From Pelobates cultripes (lineage: Eukaryota; Chordata; Amphibia; Anura; Pelobatidae), in NCBI GenBank assembly GCA_933207985.1, contig OW240915.1:116842611-116906610 (forward strand): a DNA stretch of 64,000 bases. Reading direction: 5' to 3'. Of this stretch, positions 22,676 to 32,709 are shown piece by piece. The translations under genes and the position numbers were made by a program. How positions within the stretch are numbered: the first letter of the stretch is position 1; each line of letters starts with the position of its first letter. Below the pieces are notes generated by a model. It saw only the letters and a list, made by a program, of their open reading frames with translations. It was not told the DNA's origin and ran no database searches.

Positions 22676-22920
22676 GGGGAGGGAGAACGATACGCTCCTC
22701 TCCTTGGAATGCACACTGCTGCTAGGGAGTGAGAATGGTTTTCTCCACTCCCTGTAATGCACACTGCTGCTGTGGAGGAGGACGATACGCTCCTCTCCCT
22801 GGAATGCACACTGCTGCTGGGGAGTGAGACCAGCTGTCTTCACTCCCTGTAATTCTTGTTGGGGAGGAGAACCAGTGGAAGGCACACTGCCACTGGGGAA
22901 GGGGTATTCCCCACGGTGCC
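22676..22920. repeat. Minisatellite in the LTR element, part 2
   Basis: Three to four units of about 50 bp: CTCCTCTCCTTGGAATGCAC, CACTGCTGCTGGGGAGTGAG and related variants. It is the continuation of 20,500-20,773. Confidence 0.6.
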
Positions 22921-23177
22921 ACCTTGTTTTGCACTGTAGGTACCCGGCTTCTATATTCCTTGTATGCTGTATGCTTCTCTCAGAGGGGTTAGGTCCATAG
23001 AAAATCAGCAGCCCCTTCAGCATCTTGTCAAATCATGTGTCAGTGTAGCTGCCATGCCTGCCATGCTCATTCAGCTCTGACAAAAGTTAGTTCCTCTCCA
23101 GAAGATGTGCAGGAGTCCCAGAGGTGTTCTGGGTGTTTCCCCCAAGGCTTGGAAGCCATCCCACCGCTGCCACCACT

Positions 23178-24442
23178 TGTAGCATAGCTCTTGTACCCCA
23201 CCTGGGTACCTCCGCCAAGGACCACCTCCTAGCTGGAACCGGGGAAAACCTCCTGTTTCTGCCCCAGCCGCCGTGGCTGGACCGGGGTCCTCCTGGAGCC
23301 TCTCCATCCTGGAACAGGATAGGGGAACAGCTCTATTACCTCCCAGGGACTAAACAACACACAGTCCTGGGAGATGTAGTCCTTACAAGGACTTTCACTG
23401 CTGAATCTTCCACGAGCGTGAACAAGGTGCTGAGCACTGATTAACCCTTTCCCTTCCCAGTTACTAGATAACACATAGTTCTGGGAGTACAACTCATTTT
23501 AATGAGCCAAAGTCTGCCTTTTATGCAGCAGGGTGTCTCCATTGTATTCAACACAAGCTTCTCCCAGGAATCTCTGGGTATGGAAAATAATTGAGTTAAA
23601 GACCAGTAAGCTAATTATCTGCCAGGAACAGAGAGCCCAACACAAAATATAAAAAACATAAAAGTACCCCAAAACATTCTAAAAACATATAATAACCCCA
23701 CAAATAATACATCCCCAAATAGCCCTGATCTAAGCGCCCAAGTTGTCCAAATAGCGCTCAGATTCATGCAGGGGCGGATTCAGAACCTAATCTCTGGAGA
23801 GGCACTAGTAGATTATTTAAAGGAACAATCCAGGCACAATAACCACTACAGTCCTCAAGAGACACACTATCCCCCGTGAATCCACCACTGGATCCATGCA
23901 GTATACGGGAAACGCTACTGTGTTAAAGTTCTCACCGGTCGCACACGTAGTCCTATGCCCACAATAGCACCCAAAATACTGGGTGCTCCCTCTGGCTCTC
24001 AGGTAGTGTTTGTTTCCCTTAGTCTTAGGCACCTTCCCTCTAAAAAGCGCTCTCCTGGTGGGTTGCAAAGTGGTTCAAAACCCCAGACCAAGATGTCTGG
24101 GAACCGCGCAGTCACCTCATGCCGAAAACAGTTCCATAACATTCACGGCTAAGTACCGCTGAGGTGACCGAGGATGCACGAAGTCCTCATGCCAAAATTA
24201 GTTCCATAGTGGTCACAGCTAAGTGCCACTGAGGAACATTCAGGTAGCTAGCATTCGGTTCCCTTTGAATGAAGTAAAAGTGCCGAACCAGGAACATCCA
24301 GGGAAAGCTGCTAATGGCGGCTGGGCATGGTAACTCCCGAACAGGGTCTCAGACCTGGACCACAGTCAGTGGGCAGGAGGCCAACTTCCACACTCCTCCA
24401 GGAGTTCATGGCAAATGTTCGAGGGAAGGAGCGTTTGTCACA
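23178..24442 (-). repeat. 5' LTR of the minus-strand LTR element
   Basis: About 1,265 bp with TG...CA ends on the minus strand (TGTGACAAAC at 24,442 and CTACA ending at 23,178), followed by a TGGTGGCAGCGGTGGGAT primer-site-like sequence. Its first ~80 bp match the partial 3' LTR at 20,292-20,374. It contains a TTTAAAGGAACAATCC block (23,815-23,831) resembling a MITE end. Confidence 0.6.
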
Positions 24443-24529
24443 TCCTGTAACGCGGTCTGCTCCACCCTGCTCAGCCACGCTACAAGAAACGTAATGAGGC
24501 ATACAAGGGAGGAAGAGTAGTGGACCACT

Positions 24530-25430
24530 AAGGGTGGTATGGGGGTGGGGTGGATAGAGAGAAGCATTGAGGAATGGGGGGGACATAAAAAAACAGGGGA
24601 GGGAAGGGAAAAGGAACTCTATGGGAGGGCACTAAAAGGAACACTAAGGGAGGGGGAGCAACACTAAGGGATAGGGCAGGGAAAAGGAACACAAAGGGGG
24701 GATGGATACAACTAACAGAGAGGGAAGGGAGGGGAGAGGAACACTAAGAGGAGGGGGGAGGAACAATAAGGGGAATCGGGGGGACCACTAAGAGACAGGG
24801 AAGGGAGGGAAGAGGACCACTAAGGGAGAAGGGGGGGAAGGAACACTAAGGGACAGGGAAGGGAGGGGGGAAGAACACTAAGGGACAAGGAAGGGAGGGG
24901 AGAGAAACACTAAGGGGAGAGGCACAAAGGGACATGGAGGGGAGAGGAGCGGGACACTAAGGGACAAAAGGGGGAGATGACCACTTATGGACATAGAGGG
25001 GAGAGTGGCACATGGGGGGGGCTGAGTGGGGTGAAAGACACACAAAGAGACATGAGGGGGTAGAATGACACACAGATGGGGCTGGGGATGTAAGAGACAC
25101 ACAGAAGGGGATGGAAAAGCAAAGGGGCTGGGGATGAAAGAGACGCAGAGGGGCTGGAGAAGAGGTAAAAGAAACACAAAGTGGCTGGGGGAGACAAACG
25201 TGCTGGGGGTTAAAGAGAAACACACAAAAGAGCTGGGAAGAGTAAGAGACATAAAGGGGCCGGGAGAGAAGGACACACACAAAGGGGCTAGGGTAAGTAA
25301 GACACACAAAGGAGGGTTGTAAGAGATACACAAGGGAGGTGTAAGACACACAATGGGGAAGAATAGGGCATAAGATACACTAAAGGGAGTAAGACATTTA
25401 AAAGAGGGAAAAAGACACAAAAAGATCATG
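24530..25430. repeat. Purine-rich minisatellite (GGGAGG, AACACTAAGGG)
   Basis: About 900 bp in which the plus strand is overwhelmingly A and G. Irregular units of ~25-40 bp carry AACACTAAGGG, GGGAAGGGAGGGG and, further right, GACACACAAAGGGGCTGGG. The long minus-strand open frame (Ser, Pro, Leu, Phe-rich) is a composition artefact. The right end (25,430-25,464) CCTTGCAGCGGCCCTG resembles the terminal inverted repeat of the element at 14,755-15,769, so the array probably lies inside a related hAT-type element. Confidence 0.7.
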
Positions 25431-25464
25431 TGCCTGTGTACCCAAAAATCCTTGCAGCGGCCCT

Positions 25465-26974
25465 GTTGAATTGTTTGAATAGTATAATTATTTTAGTAAA
25501 TGTTATTCCAATTTAATGTAATCATGCCTCTTTAAAATAGATTTTTGCATTTTAAACAACTTGAGCAACAATGAATATATTTTGTAGTAGAAATGTATTG
25601 GTATAATATCTTAACCTCATTCGTAGAAAAGGAAAAGGAAAAGGAAAAAGAAACACTGAAATCTTCATACAATTCTCTCAGATTACATAATGTGTTGATT
25701 GCAATTTAGCAACAGCAGATCTTATCCTTTTTATTGTGCTACTGGGCTACTGATTTTTTTTTCTTTCCACATTCAATCACTTCCCTGATGAGGAGACTAG
25801 TCAAGAAATTAATGGTAGCAATGTGAACTTTATAATGTTACATAGAAGGAAATAAAATGTCTTCTTGCCCACAGCCTTTTCCAGCATTCACTGAGCTTGG
25901 AAGAAATCATATAGATGAATGACGATAAAGTATAGAACAGGGCTGAAATCATTTTAACAAAGAGCAAACAGCTGCAATGCATTATTTTTAATCTACATTG
26001 CATTTAACCTTATTTTGAATCTATTAGTAGATGGCTTTTTAGGCAGCATAAAAATATTTTACTGTTGAGCATACTAATAAATCTGAGATAAATGTTTTGA
26101 TGTATTGTAGCATTTGTTTTCCCCATGATTATGCATTGTTTTATTCATGTATTTATTTTGTTTCTTAAATATACCAGGAAAAGGAGGCAATTTTGTAAAT
26201 CTGATAAGACGCTGAGTAGAATAGTTAACATACTAAGAGATACATTTTTGAAGCAATAGGTAGATACTAGTAAAACATGTAATAACACTTGGATAGGTGG
26301 TCCCTCTAATTCAAAGTTGTTTTGTTTTACACCAGTTTTTGAGCAAAAAAAACCCAACCCAAAAAACACCATATTTAACTTATGATTCCCAAGTATTTAG
26401 TTAACCCTGATTTATGTTGGAGTACACTGACATTGATTAAGAGTAATCATTCACATGAGTATATATACTGTTTCTGTAGGCATGTTATAGACTCAGTTTA
26501 CCGATTGGGGTAATGTATGTTTAATATACTGTTTTGAAATTGACTTTACCACCCTTGCACTACATGTTTACCACATTAGGTCCTACACATGAGCAGAGTT
26601 ACTTGTTGATCAGGCAGGGAGAGGTGACAGTGGGCTCAACTGGTGAGATCACATTGCTTCTGGGGCCTTTTAACTGACTTGTACCCTATCTCACCTTCTA
26701 GTTGGTGTATCAGTAGCCCATAACTAGAGACAAACAACCACATTTTAGACAGCCTCCTGAACCTATCATAGGTGAGTTGGACTAACAAGGGGTACACTAT
26801 CCTAACATCTTCTATTGCGATCAGCCCTGCCTTCCTAATTTACACTTCGCTAATTTGACCTAGGCTGGGCTATTACTGCTAAGCAACATAACATCAGATG
26901 TACTGCCTGGCATACCGACCACTGGAGATACCAAATATCCTTACGCTCACCGAGTAGCAAATGTAACTTTAATA
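25465..26974. other. Intron-like unique sequence
   Basis: AT-rich, with a short GGAAAA tandem (about 25,627-25,650). No gene or transposon boundary is recognised over 1.5 kb. Confidence 0.5.
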
Positions 26975-27239
26975 TTATAGACCAGTGATGGCGAACCTTT
27001 TTGAGCCCAAGTGCCCAAACCGCAATACATACCAACTTTTTTATCCACAAAGTGTCAACACTGCAATTAAACCTGAATACTGAGGTTTGAGTTTAGAAAA
27101 AACAACTCGTACACTTGTCCGAACTAATTAACATCTTTTGTTTTAAAAGAAGAACATGATACAGAGTTCAATGATACAAATTTTAAATAATGATATAAAT
27201 AGATAAAATGAAGCTTATATTTAATAGTATCACTAACAA

Positions 27240-27640
27240 ATGCAATACACACACACAGACTGCTGAACACATTCACACACCGACTGCTTATTACATAAAC
27301 ACACCGACACACAGACAGACTGCTAAATACACACACACAGTCCGCTAAATACACACACACAGTCTACTGAATACACACACACTGCTGAAAATACACACAC
27401 ACACACACTGCTGAATACATGCACTGCTGAATACACACACAGACTGCTAAGTACACACAGACTGCTCAATACATACACAGTCTGCTGAATACACACACAC
27501 ATATACACACACTGCTGAATACATAAAGACTGCTGAATACCTGTGTGGGGCAGGTGGGGGTTCTGTGTGTGGGGGTAGGGTGCTGTGTGTGGGGGTAGGG
27601 GTCCTGTGTGTGGGGGGGTGGGGGTGGGTGGGGAAGATAC
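27240..27640. repeat. CA-rich array and G-rich block
   Basis: Irregular repeats of CTGCTGAATACACACACAC (27,240-27,540), followed by repeats of GTGTGGGGGTAGGG (27,545-27,640). The G-rich part has several runs of four to seven G and could form a quadruplex. The open frames in it are low complexity. Confidence 0.75.
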
Positions 27641-27659
27641 ATTAAAAAAAGTATATTAA

Positions 27660-28105
27660 ATCTGTATCCCCCTCTCCCTTCTTCTTACCTTTGGTGAAGG
27701 TGGGGATAGCACAGCCAGTCCTGGTGGTCCGGTGGTGCTCTGGCAGTCCCCGGCCCCACTATCCCTTTCTGCACACATAGATAGCGAATATCGCTATCTA
27801 TGTGTGCAGCCGCGGGCCCCCGGCTCCCTGTTACCGCAGAGGGGGCCCAGCACACTGCTCTTCTCCTCTCTTCTAATAACTCTCGCGAGACCCGCGGCCT
27901 TCTGAGCGTTGCCATGGCAATGCTCCATGCAGCACGCAGGCCGTGGGTCTCGCAAGAGTTATTAGAAGAGAGGAGAAGAGGCAGTGTGCTGGGCCCACTC
28001 TGCGGTAAAAGGGAGCCGGGGGCCCCCCATGCCACCGGACCACCAGGGAATGGAATCTCCCCCCTCCCTGGACACACGTAAGAAGCAGGGAGGGGGGAAG
28101 AAACA
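27660..28105. repeat. Foldback (large imperfect palindrome)
   Basis: The left arm (from 27,673 CTCCCTTCTTCTTACC, through GGTGGTCCGGTGG, CGGGCCCCCGGCTCCC and TTACCGCAGA, to TAATAACTCTCGCGAGA) is mirrored to the right (TCTCGCAAGAGTTATTA, TCTGCGGTAA, GGGAGCCGGGGGCCC, CCACCGGACCACC, GTAAGAAGCAGGGAG), centred near 27,915. A perfect 19 bp hairpin with a 3 nt loop sits at 27,769-27,809. At the centre is GTTGCCATGGCAAT. Single-strand folding would be very strong. Confidence 0.8.
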
Positions 28106-28137
28106 TTTAATTAATTTAATATAAAATTTATTTGAAA

Positions 28138-28325
28138 CACACACACTCTGCATACACTAACACAACACACACACTGCATACACAAATACAACACACACTC
28201 TGCATACACAGAAACACACACTCTGCATACACAAAAACACACACACTGCATTCACTAACACAACACACACACTGCATACACTAATACAACACACACACTG
28301 CATACACTAACAACACACACTCTGC
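28138..28325. repeat. CA minisatellite, part 1
   Basis: Units of about 25 bp (ACACACACTGCATACACTAA, with CACAA or TACAA linkers). It continues at 29,809 after the nested element at 28,326-29,808; the target duplication CACTCTGC is part of the repeat. Confidence 0.8.
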
Positions 28326-28427
28326 CATAGGCGTGCGCAGCCTATTGCATTAGGGTGTGCACCCTAAAGCACAAGCACACGCCGCATATATATATATGTA
28401 TGTATGTGTATATATATATATATATAC

Positions 28428-28462
<35 letters not shown>

Positions 28463-28479
28463 CACATATATACACACAT

Positions 28480-29300
28480 ACACACGCTGCTGTGTGTGTG
28501 TGCTGTGTGAGGGTGCTGTTAGTGTGATGTGTGTGTGATGATGCTGGTAGTGTGCTATGTGAGTGAGGGTGTTTGTGTGTGTGTGCTTGTGAGGATGCTG
28601 TTAATGTACTGTGTGTGAGGGTGCTGTTTGTGTGTGTGTGCACTTGTGGGGGTGCTGTTAATGTACTGTGTGTGAGGGTGCTGTTTGTGTGTGAGGGTAC
28701 TGGTAGTGTGCTGTGTGTGTGTTTGTTAGGGTCCTGTTTGTGTTTGTGGGGGTACTGTTAGTGTGCTGTGTGTGTGTGAGGGTGCTGTTTGTGTGCTGTG
28801 TGTGAGGGTGCTGTGTGTGTTTGTGAGGGTGCTGTATGTGTGTGTGGGTGCTGTATGTGTGTTGGTGCTGTGTATATCTGTGGGTGCTGTATGTCTGTGG
28901 GTGCTGTATGTCTGTGGGTGCTGTGTATGTCTGTGGGTGCTGTGTGTGTGTGGGTGCTGTGTATGTCTGTGGGTGCTGTGTATGTCTGTGGGTGCTGTGT
29001 ATGGGTGCGTGCTGTGTATGTCTGTGGGTGCTGTCTATGTTTGTGGGTGCTGTATGTCTGTGGGTGCTGAATGTATGTGGGTGCTGAATGTGTGTGGGTG
29101 CTGTGTATGTCTGTGGGTGCTGAATGTGTGTGGGTGCTGTGTATGTCTGTGGGTGCTGAATGTGTGTGGGTGCTGTGTATGTCTGTGGGTGCTGAATGTG
29201 TGTGGGTGCTGAATGTGTGTGGGTGCTGTGTATGTCTGTGGGTGCTGAATGTGTGTGGGTGCTGTATGTGTGTTGTATGTGTGTGGGTGGGTGATTGTGG
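28480..29300. repeat. GT-rich minisatellite (GGGTGCTGTGTATGTCTGTG)
   Basis: Irregular then regular units of about 20-40 bp built from GTGGGTGCTGTGTATGTCTG and GTGGGTGCTGAATGTGTGTG. Repeats become more uniform towards 29,250, suggesting recent expansion. All open frames across it, on both strands, are repetitive and not genes. Confidence 0.85.
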
Positions 29301-29485
29301 GGGGTGGAGGTGAGGGTACATGACTTGCTATCCCCCCTCCCTTCTTACCTTTTGTAGGGAGGGGGGATCGTGCTGCTGCTTCCTTCCCTGGTGGTCCAGT
29401 GGAGGAGGGGATCCTTGCTGCTGTGATCCCTGGTGGTCCAGTGGAGGAGGGGATCCTTGCTGCTGTGATCCCTGGTGGTCCAGTG

Positions 29486-29570
29486 GAGAGTGAACTCTAA
29501 CCCCTGTGGGGCTAGAGTTCACTCTCGCGAGATTTGAGCGTTGCCGTGGCAACGCTCATATCTCGCGAGA
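29486..29570. promoter_or_regulatory. Palindromic block: TCTCGCGAGA sites around an X-box-like palindrome
   Basis: Two perfect TCTCGCGAGA palindromes (29,523-29,532 and 29,561-29,570) flank GAGCGTTGCC-GT-GGCAACGCTC (29,536-29,557). GTTGCC-n2-GGCAAC fits the X-box consensus recognised by RFX factors, and TCTCGCGAGA is a known vertebrate promoter motif (BANP/Kaiso-type). A 14 bp hairpin (29,486-29,499 with 29,513-29,526) lies next to it. Binding is inference; the sequence match is direct. Confidence 0.5.
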
Positions 29571-29808
29571 GGAAGCCGGTGGAGCTGCCGGCAATAGCTC
29601 CGCCGGGTCCTCTCCTGCCTCCCTCCCTGCATGTGGGTCAGTGGGGAGGGAGGCTAAGAGCAGAGCCGGCGCTCGGATAGCGCCGGCTCTGCCTGAGCCG
29701 ACAGGGGAGATCCTGAGATCTCCCCTGCCGGTCTCAATATACATAGGCGTGCCGCGGGGATTAGGGTGTGCCCAGGCACACCCGGCACACCCCGTGCGCA
29801 CGCCTATG

Positions 29809-30710
29809 CACTCTGCATACACTAACACAACACACACTCTGCATACACAAATACTACACAAACACTGCATACACTAACAAAACACATACAATGCATACAC
29901 TGACACAACACACACACTGCATTCACTAGCACAAGACACACACCGCATACACTAATACAACACACACACTGCATACACTAATACAACACACACTATACAC
30001 TAACACAACACACACTCTGCATACACTAACACAACACACACACTGCATACACTAACACAACACAAACTCTGCATACACAAATACTACACAAACACTGCAT
30101 ACACTAACAAAACACATACACTGCATACACTGACACAACACACACACTGCATTCACTAACACAACACACACACTGCATACACTAATACAACACACACTGC
30201 ATACACTAATACAACACACACTGCATACATTAACACAACACACACACTGCATCCACTAACACAGCACACACACTGCATCCACTACACTGACACACACACT
30301 GAATCCACTAACACAACACACACACACACACACTGCATACACTAACACAACACACACACTGCATACACCAATACAATACACACACTGCTTACACTAACAC
30401 AACACACACTGCATACACCAATACAACACACACACTGCATACACTAACACAACACACACTGCATACACAAATACAACACACTCTGCATACACTAATACAA
30501 CACACACTGCATACACTAACACAACACACACACTGCATACACCAATACAATACACACACTGCATACACTAACACAACACACACACTGCATACACTAACAC
30601 AACACACACTGCATACACTAACACAACACACACACTGCTTACACTAATACAATACACACACTGCATACACTAACACAACACACACACTGCATACACCAAT
30701 ACAACACAGA
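29809..30710. repeat. CA minisatellite, part 2
   Basis: About 35 units of 22-26 bp (ACACACACTGCATACACTAA with CACAA or TACAA variants). The units are direct repeats without spacers, so this is a minisatellite, not a CRISPR array. The right part (30,710-30,912) is unique sequence leading to the terminal inverted repeat. Confidence 0.85.
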
Positions 30711-31244
30711 CCTTGTGCTTTGTCAGGGGCCCCAACATTTCTGATGGTGGCACTGATGGTAAGTATGTGACAGGGAAGCAGCTCTCCTGTCCACTCGTGC
30801 GATGCTGTGTGGGCAGGCAGATGCCTACTCTGCATTGAAGCAGACAGACAGTGGCCCCTTCCCCCGGCGTGCCACAGAGAGGGCCCGGCGTGCCACAGGT
30901 TCGCCATCACTGTTATAGCCCATCTGTACATAGTTTATTTGATTTTTCTTACCCTGATCTTATACCTGCAGAGCTGATTTGTGACTATCGCCTTAACACT
31001 AATAATCCTATGAAATGCACCAGGAACTATGGAGACTTAGGTTGGGATGGATGGAGTTAAACCCAGCAACAGGAGCGTGACGACATTAACTGTTGGCACG
31101 GATCTCAGCCATTGCCTCCCCCCAAAGGTTTTGAAGCCAATACTATACTGGGTGTGCTTCCTGGTCTCTATGTAGAGCGGAATTTCATTTTCCTGATACC
31201 AATACAGCTAACTCTTAATGGCAGAGGAAACCCCAAGATACCAT

Positions 31245-32404
31245 TGTGACAGATCCCTCTGTCTTAGACTGAACTAACCATATGGCTCGTTCGTTTATTT
31301 AATTCGTCTTTTCCTCGTTCCTGTGGACTCTATGGCATTCCCCTTGTTATGACCGAACAAAACTACCGAACGGCCAGCCACCCAGCAGAGGAGTGTGCTG
31401 CTGGTTAACCTCTTGGCCTCATTCGAACATTGAGGTTAACCGCAGACACCTCCTAATTGATACAGTAGTTGGGTGGCCGACATAAGTATGCCGAACACGA
31501 GGTCGTGGCCATTTTAAAACACGCGAACACACAGCGGTGTTCGACGCCCAACCCATGGAACTAAAAACGGACACCATTTGGCACGAACACCGCTGAAGCC
31601 GTCGACCTTCCTTCTTATTCGGTAGATTGGCACGAATGACCCTATGTTCGGTAGATTTCAACGGAATACACCGTACCCCAGATTGAAACCCCGTGGAGCT
31701 CATTCGTATGCAAACTGACTCTGTGAACTCTTTGGCTCCACGCCGATTGGATGGAGTGCATAGGATCTGAGTGCTATTCGGTACTTTGGTGCGCTCAGAT
31801 CCTAGCTATCTGGGGACCTGTTGAATGCCTATAAAATGTTGTAAATTGTTATAAACAGTTATATATTTTTATGTGTTTTCATTATTGTCACCTAAAATGG
31901 TGCTGAGGCTCTGTCCTGGGAGATAATTGAATTACTTCACAATTATCTCCCTGAACAGAGCAGAGGGTCATGAGTAAGAAAAGGGAATGGCTAAGTGCAT
32001 ATTCTGTGATTTGTTATTTTGATGTCCTTGTCACAGTTCCCCATTTGGTCCCCTAGGGGAGTGTCCACTAGATGGGGGACTTGCATAAAAGCCAGGCATA
32101 TAGCCCTCATTAAACAGATTCCTGCTGACCGTCATTACGGAGCTGTGTCTCGTCATTGAGGGGGATTATTCGTATGGAGTATGCGTGTTCGGCTGTTTGG
32201 AGGAATACTTGATTCACATGGTTAGCACGTTCGGCTGTTTGGGGGGATATTGTATTCGTATACCAGATGTTCGGTTACTTGGGACATGGACTCATCCGTA
32301 CGGCTACTGGTCGGTGCTTTGGAGCACTCAGTGGCTGCCTCTGCATTCGGTAAGGGAACGTCTCATATGGCTGTAACCCCTCGCATACCGGGGGAGCAAT
32401 AACA
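31245..32404 (+). mobile_element. Solo LTR of a Ty3/gypsy-like element
   Basis: A 1,160 bp segment beginning TGTGACAGATCC and ending AATAACA, flanked by the perfect 5 bp duplication ACCAT (31,240-31,244 and 32,405-32,409). A promoter-like GCATAAAAGCC lies at about 32,083-32,093, matching the position and sequence of GCATAAAAGCAGA in the LTR at 56,956-57,920. Both LTRs also share CCGAACGG, CCGAACAC and CGAACACCGC-type words, so they are probably related families. No internal coding region is left: LTR-LTR recombination removed it. Confidence 0.85.
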
Positions 32405-32439
32405 ACCATCATCAATTGCTTTCCATAGCTTATCAATGT

Positions 32440-32700
32440 CACTTTCCGCTAAGCGTACCTGTCTATGATCCTGAGGAAAGTCCCAGACGGGGACTGAAAC
32501 ATTGATCCAGATGTTTTAACAGTTTTCAATAAAGTATGGAACTTTTATCTTTTAAAGACTGTGAGTGCTAGCCTATTCATACATGAATTATTTGGATATT
32601 GAGCCCTTGGCTTATAGCACCTGGCAATATAACGTGGAGCCAGAGTGCAAGGAATTTCAAGTATTTTATATAAATATATATATATATATATATACACACG
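32440..32700 (+). mobile_element. Penelope-type 3' tail fragment with hammerhead-like motif
   Basis: Contains CTGAGGAAAGTCCCAGACGG (from 32,471) followed by GGACTGAAACATTG, then AATAAAGTATGGAACTTTTA and a TA microsatellite (32,670-32,695). The CTGANGA plus stem plus GAAA arrangement resembles a hammerhead ribozyme core, but one extra A separates CTGAGGA from stem II and no clear helix III is seen. The same tail layout occurs at 13.4-13.6, 36.1-36.3 and 39.4-39.6 kb. Confidence 0.4.
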
Positions 32701-32709
32701 TAGAGTCAG

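Larger units (their letters stand above)
20292..24442 (-). mobile_element. LTR element without recognisable pol, carrying hAT copy C
   Basis: On the minus strand: a 5' LTR (24,442-23,178) starting TGTGACAAACGCTCC and ending in CTACA; a primer-binding-site-like TGGTGGCAGCGGTGGGAT directly after it; an internal region (23,170-20,375) containing a minisatellite; a purine-rich tract GGGAGAAGGAAGATA; then the start of a 3' LTR (20,374-20,292) beginning TGTGACAAAGCTCC. The 3' LTR is cut short after about 85 bp. No protease, integrase, reverse transcriptase or RNase H motif is seen, so it looks like a non-autonomous or internally replaced LTR element. A hAT element interrupts it at 20,774-22,675. 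Confidence 0.6.
28326..29808. mobile_element. Nested hAT-type element in the minisatellite
   Basis: A 1,483 bp element with ends CATAGGCGTGCGCA (left) and TGCGCACGCCTATG (right), flanked by the perfect 8 bp duplication CACTCTGC (28,318-28,325 and 29,809-29,816). Contents: TA-rich repeats (28,386-28,465), a GT-rich minisatellite (28,480-29,300), three near-identical ~50 bp copies of GATCCTTGCTGCTGTGATCC (29,380-29,485), and a palindromic block (29,486-29,570). No transposase frame; the long minus-strand His/Thr/Gln frame is a low-complexity artefact. Confidence 0.85.
26983..30912. mobile_element. Large non-autonomous hAT-type element filled with minisatellites
   Basis: Terminal inverted repeats CAGTGATGGCGAACCT (left) and AGGTTCGCCATCACTG (right), 3,930 bp apart. 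They are flanked by an 8 bp target duplication with one mismatch (TTATAGAC at 26,975-26,982, TTATAGCC at 30,913-30,920). The CAGTGATGGCGAACC end is typical of some vertebrate hAT families. Inside are a CA-rich array (27,240-27,540), a G-rich GGGGGTAGGG block, a ~430 bp foldback (27,660-28,100), a CA minisatellite split by another element (28,326-29,808), and a low-complexity array to 30,710. No transposase frame. Confidence 0.85.

Noticed and set aside
20286..24447. Matching target duplication around the pol-less LTR element
   Set aside because: The 3' LTR is truncated after ~85 bp, so its outer end and flank are not present.
24878..25429. 183-codon minus-strand frame rich in Ser, Pro, Leu and Phe
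   Set aside because: Arises from a purine-rich array on the plus strand; composition artefact.
25785..25815. CTGATGAGG...GACTAGTCAAGAAAT as hammerhead ribozyme
   Set aside because: GACTAGTC is a short palindrome that does not start at the core, two unpaired A precede GAAA, and no flanking helices are seen.
28758..29321. 187-codon minus-strand frame rich in His, Thr and Gln, and its plus-strand partners
   Set aside because: Direct consequence of a GT-rich minisatellite; periodic and without a domain.
29809..30710. Regular repeats that might suggest a CRISPR array
   Set aside because: Units of 22-26 bp are contiguous with no unique spacers, and the setting is a vertebrate transposon. It is a minisatellite.
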